Assembly: GCA_041393495.1 (NCBI GenBank)
Contig: JAWKKA010000005.1
Location: 1 to 64,000, forward strand
DNA length: 64,000 nucleotides
Origin: RHKX01 sp041393495
GTDB taxonomy: Bacteria > Actinomycetota > Thermoleophilia > Solirubrobacterales > 70-9
Direction of reading: 5' to 3'
The stretch's first letter is position 1, and each line of letters opens with the position of its first letter. The notes beneath the pieces are model-generated. The model saw only the letters and a list, made by a program, of their open reading frames with translations, had not been told where the DNA came from and made no database searches. Positions 60,090-64,000 of the stretch are shown here, piece by piece. The translations under genes were made by a program, and so were the position numbers.

Positions 60090-60190
60090 AGGCTCTCCTC
60101 TCACGCGGGCCGGCTGGCCTACTGCTATCCGGCCTCAGCCTATCCGGCGCCCGCCCGCCGGCATCACCCGATCGACGTGATCGGGCGTCC

Positions 60191-60246
60191 GGGGCGTCCA
60201 CCCGACCGGGCGTTCGCCCCCAACCGGGGCGTTCACCCCAACCGGG
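60191..60246. repeat. Three degenerate 19-bp tandem repeats
   Basis: Units based on GGCGTYCRCCCCAACCGG occur at about 60191-60210, 60208-60227 and 60227-60246 in the region between the divergent DUF6325 and DUF7144 genes. They may be binding sites for a shared regulator. Confidence 0.55.
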
Positions 60247-60306
60247 TGAGAGGTCCGACCGAAGCAGATCACATACTTCGGCAATCACCCTACGAAAGGA
60301 GTCCCC

Positions 60307-60693
60307 ATGAGAGGCACCGGTCGGGTCATCTTCGCCGCGATCTGCCTGCTGATCGTCGGTGCGCTGAACGTGATCTACGGCATCGGCGCGCTCGACAACG
60401 CCAGCTGGTGGGTCGGCGACACGAGGCTCGTCTTCAGCGACCTCAACGCCGTCGGCTGGATCCTGATCATCCTCGGCATCGTCCAGGTCACCGGCGGGTT
60501 CTCGCTGATGGCCGGCAACGCCTACGGGCGGGTGATCGGGGTGATCGGCGCCGGAGTCGGCGCCTTCTGGGCGCTGCTGTCGATCGGCAGCGGCCACTGG
60601 TTCTGGTCGCTGGCGATCTTCGCGCTCTGCATCTACGTGCTCGCCGGGATCGTCGAGTTCGGCGAGGACGAGAAGGCCGGCCGCCAGGTCTGA
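60307..60693 (+). CDS. DUF7144-family membrane protein
   Basis: 128 residues, four TM helices. VIFAAICLLIVGALNVIYGI, WILIILGIVQVTGGFSLMAG, IGVIGAGVGAFWALLSIGSG and SLAIFALCIYVLAGIVEFGE fit the DUF7144 pattern. Function unknown. AAAGGAG precedes ATG 60307. Divergent from DUF6325-SHOCT; the three form a recurring group in actinobacteria. Confidence 0.82.
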   Translation: MRGTGRVIFAAICLLIVGALNVIYGIGALDNASWWVGDTRLVFSDLNAVGWILIILGIVQVTGGFSLMAGNAYGRVIGVIGAGVGAFWALLSIGSGHWFWSLAIFALCIYVLAGIVEFGEDEKAGRQV

Positions 60694-60700
60694 CCGCTCC

Positions 60701-60741
60701 CCGGACGGAGCCCGCCGCCGTTCCCGGCGGGCTTCGTCCGG
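60701..60741 (+). terminator. Strong terminator hairpin
   Basis: CCGGACGGAGCCCGCCG (60701-60717) pairs with CGGCGGGCTTCGTCCGG (60725-60741): 17 bp with a single G:T wobble, and a 7-nt loop. It is 8 nt after the DUF7144 stop and has no U-run. Confidence 0.75.
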
Positions 60742-60969
60742 CGCCGCCAGCCCGGGCGGTCCCGCACTGCGGGGCGAACACCACGATCAGACCAGGAGAG
60801 GGACCGGCGGGTCGGCTGCGGCGACCCGCTCTCACACCCTTCGCCCGGCACCCTACTGCGCGCGCAGCTTCCCGGGTCGGCTCCCCGCCGGCCCGGCGCC
60901 GCGGGACGACCGGGCGCGGGCAGGCGGGGCGGGACGCCCCCCACGACCGATGGTCTAGGGTCGCAGGCC

Positions 60970-62475
60970 TTGGACGATCTGACGCTCGACGAGGCCGGGC
61001 ACGGGGATCCGGCCGTTGTCTTCTCGGAGACGCATCGCGCCGAGGCGCGGACGGCCGCGATCCGCCCGAACGTCGTCGTCCTCTTCGGGGCGACCGGCGA
61101 CCTCTCGCGCCGCAAGCTCCTGCCCGGACTCCTGAGCCTCTCGCGGGCACGGCTGCTGCCCGACTTCCGGGTCGTCGGCGCCGCCCGCAGGGAGATGAGC
61201 GACGACGAGTTCCGCGCCTACGCGCTCGAGGCCTGCAACGAGTTCGGTCGCCGCGACTTCAGCGACGAGGAGCGACGCGGGTTCGCCCAGCGGCTCAGCT
61301 ACGTCAACGTCAAGGATGGCCCGGTCCCGCTCACCGCCGCGGTCGCCAAGGCGGAGGGAGAGCTCGGTCCGGACGCCCAGCGCCTGCTCTACATGAGCGT
61401 GCCGCCGACGGCGGCGCTGAAGCTGATCGAGCTCGTCGAGCAGGCCGGGATCGCCCCCGGGTCACGGATCATCATGGAGAAGCCGTTCGGCACCGACCTC
61501 GCCAGCGCCCGCGTCCTCAACGACGAGATCCACAAGGTCTTCCCCGAGCAGCAGATCTTCCGGATCGACCACTTCCTGGGCAAGGAGGCGGCCCAGAACA
61601 TCCTCGCGCTGCGCTTCGCCAACGGGCTGTTCGAGCCGATCTGGAACCGCTCCCACATCGCCCACATCCAGATCGACGTCCCCGAGACCCTGTCGGTCGG
61701 CTCGCGCGGTGCCTACTACGAGGAGACCGGCGCCTACCGGGACATGGTCGTCACCCACCTGATGCAGATCCTCGCGTTCCTCGCCATGGAGCCCCCGACC
61801 CACCTCGACCCGCTGGCGATCACCGAGGAGAAGACCAAGGTCTTCCGCTCGATCCGCCCGATCGCTCCCGCCAGCGTCGTCCGCGGCCAGTACGAGGAGT
61901 ACCGCACCGAGCCCGGCGTCGACCCCGAGTCCGAGGTCGAGACGCTGATCGGCCTCCGCTGCGAGGTCGACAACTGGCGCTGGTCCGACGTCCCCTTCTA
62001 CCTGCGGACCGGCAAGCGCATGGCCGAAGGGGCGCGGATCATCTCGATCGCCTTTCGGGAGCCGCCGCAGAGCATGTTCCCGGCCGGCTCCGGCGTCGGC
62101 GAGTACGGCCCCGACCACCTCACGTTCGACCTCGACGACTACGCGCGGCTCTCGCTCTCGTTCTACGGCAAGCGGCCGGGGCCGACGATGACCCTCGAGA
62201 AGACCTCGATGCAGTACTCGCGGACCGAGGCGGACGGCGGCGGCGGCTCGCTCGAGGCCTACGAGCGGCTGATCCGTGACGCGATGGCCGGCGATCACAC
62301 GCTGTTCACGACCGCCGACGGCATCGAGCGGCTCTGGGAGATCTCGGCGCCGCTGCTCGCCGACCCGCCGCCGGTCGAGCCCTACTTCTCGCACTCCTGG
62401 GGCCCGCGCTCGCTGAACGACCTGATCGCGCCGGACGCCTGGCGGCTGCCGTTCGCCCGCCGCTGGCGCGGCTGA
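60970..62475 (+). CDS. zwf: Glucose-6-phosphate 1-dehydrogenase
   Basis: 501 residues. VVVLFGATGDLSRRKLLPGL (about residues 36-55) is the NADP-binding motif, FRIDHFLGKEAAQNILALRF (about 197-216) contains the catalytic His-Lys region and IRPIAPASVVRGQY, then the C-terminal domain to about residue 500 matches the family. Oxidises glucose-6-phosphate to 6-phosphogluconolactone with NADP+, the first step of the oxidative pentose phosphate pathway. The start TTG 60970 is 8 nt after TAGGGT (leaderless-like). No opcA, tal or tkt gene is adjacent. Confidence 0.93.
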   Translation: MDDLTLDEAGHGDPAVVFSETHRAEARTAAIRPNVVVLFGATGDLSRRKLLPGLLSLSRARLLPDFRVVGAARREMSDDEFRAYALEACNEFGRRDFSDEERRGFAQRLSYVNVKDGPVPLTAAVAKAEGELGPDAQRLLYMSVPPTAALKLIELVEQAGIAPGSRIIMEKPFGTDLASARVLNDEIHKVFPEQQIFRIDHFLGKEAAQNILALRFANGLFEPIWNRSHIAHIQIDVPETLSVGSRGAYYEETGAYRDMVVTHLMQILAFLAMEPPTHLDPLAITEEKTKVFRSIRPIAPASVVRGQYEEYRTEPGVDPESEVETLIGLRCEVDNWRWSDVPFYLRTGKRMAEGARIISIAFREPPQSMFPAGSGVGEYGPDHLTFDLDDYARLSLSFYGKRPGPTMTLEKTSMQYSRTEADGGGGSLEAYERLIRDAMAGDHTLFTTADGIERLWEISAPLLADPPPVEPYFSHSWGPRSLNDLIAPDAWRLPFARRWRG

Positions 62476-62618
62476 CGCGAGGCCGCTCACCGGGCCCGGC
62501 GGCTGCTTCGCGCCGGGGTCGGCTGCGCCGGCATCTCGGCGCGAGTCACCCCAGCACGCTCGATCCCGGCCGAGAACGAGGCCATCGCGTCCTGCGTGGC
62601 CACGCGATTGGTGCCGGC

Positions 62619-63938
62619 TCAGCGCTCGTGGAAGCGGTCCTCGAGGCCGAGGTAGCCGCGCAGCGCAACCGAGACCCCGAACCGGACCGGCTCCGGCGGC
62701 CACGGGACGACCCGCCGGTTGACGAAGAAGTGGTCGGTCAGCTCCGTCTCGCGCCCGAGGACGAGATCGCGGATCGTCTGGCCGTTCAGGTGGGTCATCG
62801 AGACGCCGTGGCCGATGCAGCCGACCGAATAGACGGCGCGCTCGTCGCCGATGTGGCCGATCGCCGGGGTCAGGTCGGTCGTCACCGAGAACGGGCCGCC
62901 CCAGCGGTGGGTGGCGCGGACGCCGGCCAGCGACGGGAAGAGCTCGCGAACGTGCGCCTCCAGATGCGCCCAGGCAGCCGGGCTCGAGTCGCGGTCCATG
63001 CTCCGCCCGAAGCCGAGGCCGACCGGCCCGCCCCCCATCAGCAGGCGATCGTCGGGGGTGAGCCGGTAGTAGTGGATCAGGTTGCGGGCGTCCTCGACGC
63101 CCTCGCGGCCGCGCCAGCCGATCGGCTCGAGCTGCGCCTCGGTGAGCGGCTCGGTGGCGATCACGTAGGTCCAGGCGGGAATCTGCCTGCGCCGCACCGG
63201 CGCGAGCAGGTGCGAGTAGGCGTTCGTGGCGAGGACGAGCCGCTCGGCATCGACCGACCCGTTCGGGGTTCCCAGCCGGAAGCGGGCGCCGCGCTCGATC
63301 GACTCCACCGGGGTCTGCTCGTGGACGATCGCGCCGCGCCCGATCGCGACGCGCTTCATCTCGCGGACCAGCTTCAGCGGGTTGACGAGTGCCGTCCGCG
63401 GCTCCCACCAGGCGCCGATGTAGCTGTCGGAGCGAACCCGCTCGCGGGCGGCGTCGCGGTCCAGCCACTCGATCCCGTCGATGCCGAGCGAGTGGGCGAG
63501 CTCGACCTCGCGGCGGATCCGCCGCTCGTAGGCCGGCGTCGTCGCCATCCGTAGAAAGCCGGGCAGGACGTAGTCGCAGTCGAGCCCCTCCGTGGCGACG
63601 AGCTCGCCGACCGTGTCGACGGCCCGCTCCATGTAGCGGTGCGCGGCGAGCGCCCGCTCTCGCCCCTTCAGCTTGACGAGCACGTCGAGGCCGAGGCCGA
63701 CGACGGTCATCGCGAACGAGCCGTTGCGGCCGCTGGCGCCGTAGCCGACGACCTCGCTCTCGAGCACGACCACCTTCAGCGATGGATCGGCCCCGAGCAG
63801 GTAGTAGGCGGTCGCCATCGCGGTGAAGCCGCCGCCGACGATCGCGACGTCCGCGGTCGCCGGCCCGGTCAGCGGCGGGCTCGGCTCATAGGCTCCGTAG
63901 GTGGCGTGCCAGAGTCCCTTGTCGGAGTAGTCGATCAC
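62619..63938 (-). CDS. PuuB-like FAD-dependent amine oxidoreductase (DAO family)
   Basis: 439 residues. VAIVGGGFTAMATAYYLLGA (about residues 30-49) is the FAD site; SGRNGSFAMTVVGLGLDVLV and VYSVGCIGHGVSMTHLNGQT near the C-terminus match the gamma-glutamylputrescine oxidoreductase/glycine-oxidase-like DAO family. The reaction is oxidation of a secondary or primary amine with release of H2O2. The start is GTG 63938. It may extend the amine-degrading capacity seen at 10-26 kb, but lies far away and shares no operator with it. The 142-nt gap before it (62476-62618) holds a 31-codon frame that I do not call. Confidence 0.85.
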   Translation of the reverse strand: MIDYSDKGLWHATYGAYEPSPPLTGPATADVAIVGGGFTAMATAYYLLGADPSLKVVVLESEVVGYGASGRNGSFAMTVVGLGLDVLVKLKGRERALAAHRYMERAVDTVGELVATEGLDCDYVLPGFLRMATTPAYERRIRREVELAHSLGIDGIEWLDRDAARERVRSDSYIGAWWEPRTALVNPLKLVREMKRVAIGRGAIVHEQTPVESIERGARFRLGTPNGSVDAERLVLATNAYSHLLAPVRRRQIPAWTYVIATEPLTEAQLEPIGWRGREGVEDARNLIHYYRLTPDDRLLMGGGPVGLGFGRSMDRDSSPAAWAHLEAHVRELFPSLAGVRATHRWGGPFSVTTDLTPAIGHIGDERAVYSVGCIGHGVSMTHLNGQTIRDLVLGRETELTDHFFVNRRVVPWPPEPVRFGVSVALRGYLGLEDRFHER

Positions 63939-64000
63939 GGCGGCCCGACACTACGGGATGGCGCCGGGTCGCAGATCCGTATTCGCTGCGGACGGACGAT

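Noticed and set aside
59382..62279. 965-codon plus-strand frame over SHOCT, DUF6325, DUF7144 and zwf
   Set aside because: Overlaps four supported genes in other frames; sequence is basic low-complexity.
62476..62618. A 31-codon minus-strand frame (MASFSAGIERAG...) downstream of the oxidase gene
   Set aside because: Too short to identify; could be the tail of a lost gene, but no family match.
61462..63468. 668-codon minus-strand frame under zwf and the oxidase
   Set aside because: Shadow of zwf and a different frame of the PuuB-like gene.
1..64000. Search for tRNA, rRNA, IS elements, attachment sites, CRISPR arrays and replication origin
   Set aside because: No GTTCGA-type T-loops with matching acceptor stems, transposase motifs, regular spacer arrays or DnaA-box clusters were seen by eye; a covariance-model search would be needed to exclude small RNAs.

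Overview
The window is very GC-rich chromosomal DNA with dense genes, many ATGA or TGATG overlaps between genes on the same strand, and frequent GTG starts. Many starts sit 6-8 nt downstream of a TANNNT hexamer, which suggests leaderless transcripts. A short exported protein with the 'LPKNSV..KTVKDNAL' repeat style (27431-27985), the DUF6325/SHOCT/DUF7144 group, an ECF sigma factor fused to a zinc-finger and membrane tail, and PYROXD2-like flavoproteins together point to an actinobacterium, most likely Thermoleophilia/Solirubrobacterales. This placement is inference from gene content. I saw no rRNA, tRNA, CRISPR array, insertion sequence or prophage.

Layout. 0-7.6 kb: a glutamate decarboxylase remnant, an Ntn-hydrolase, an MMPL exporter with a coupled MarR regulator behind a near-consensus promoter, a GH15 glycosidase with a membrane protein, and a TetR regulator. 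7.6-25.9 kb: the most coherent region, a catabolic locus. It holds an acyl-CoA dehydrogenase divergent from a CoA-transferase; a TetR-potD-potB-potC-potA uptake operon of the polyamine type; a second TetR; a cupin; two PYROXD2-like FAD oxidoreductases; a Rieske oxygenase divergent from a second acyl-CoA dehydrogenase and an ADP-forming acyl-CoA synthetase; and a class-III aminotransferase divergent from the second flavoprotein. Three divergent promoter regions carry one operator, ATTGAC-N6-GTCAAT, and two of them share an identical 19-mer. This looks like a single regulon for import and oxidation of an amine-containing compound. The substrate is unknown.

26-38.6 kb: small unknown proteins, two CaCA-type cation exchangers with a lipoprotein, an ArsA/GET3-type ATPase, methylthioadenosine salvage (phosphorylase and deaminase) with NUDIX and NYN proteins, a MerR regulator, a small HD hydrolase resembling alarmone hydrolases, and a cyclopropane-fatty-acid-synthase-like methyltransferase. 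38.7-50.3 kb: envelope and secretion genes, namely a GH3 protein lacking the usual Asp/His dyad, an RTX-repeat protein, an SDR, a 950-residue secreted Ig-like protein, an S8 protease without the canonical Asp, and the fused sigma factor that begins this block.

50.3-64 kb: a MarR-MFS pair with an AT-rich operator, an SRPBCC remnant, a truncated ECF42-type sigma factor with its YCII/DGPF partner, exonuclease VII (xseA/xseB), OsmC, a thioesterase with a zinc alcohol dehydrogenase, a two-domain VOC protein, the DUF6325/SHOCT/DUF7144 group, glucose-6-phosphate dehydrogenase and a PuuB-like amine oxidase.
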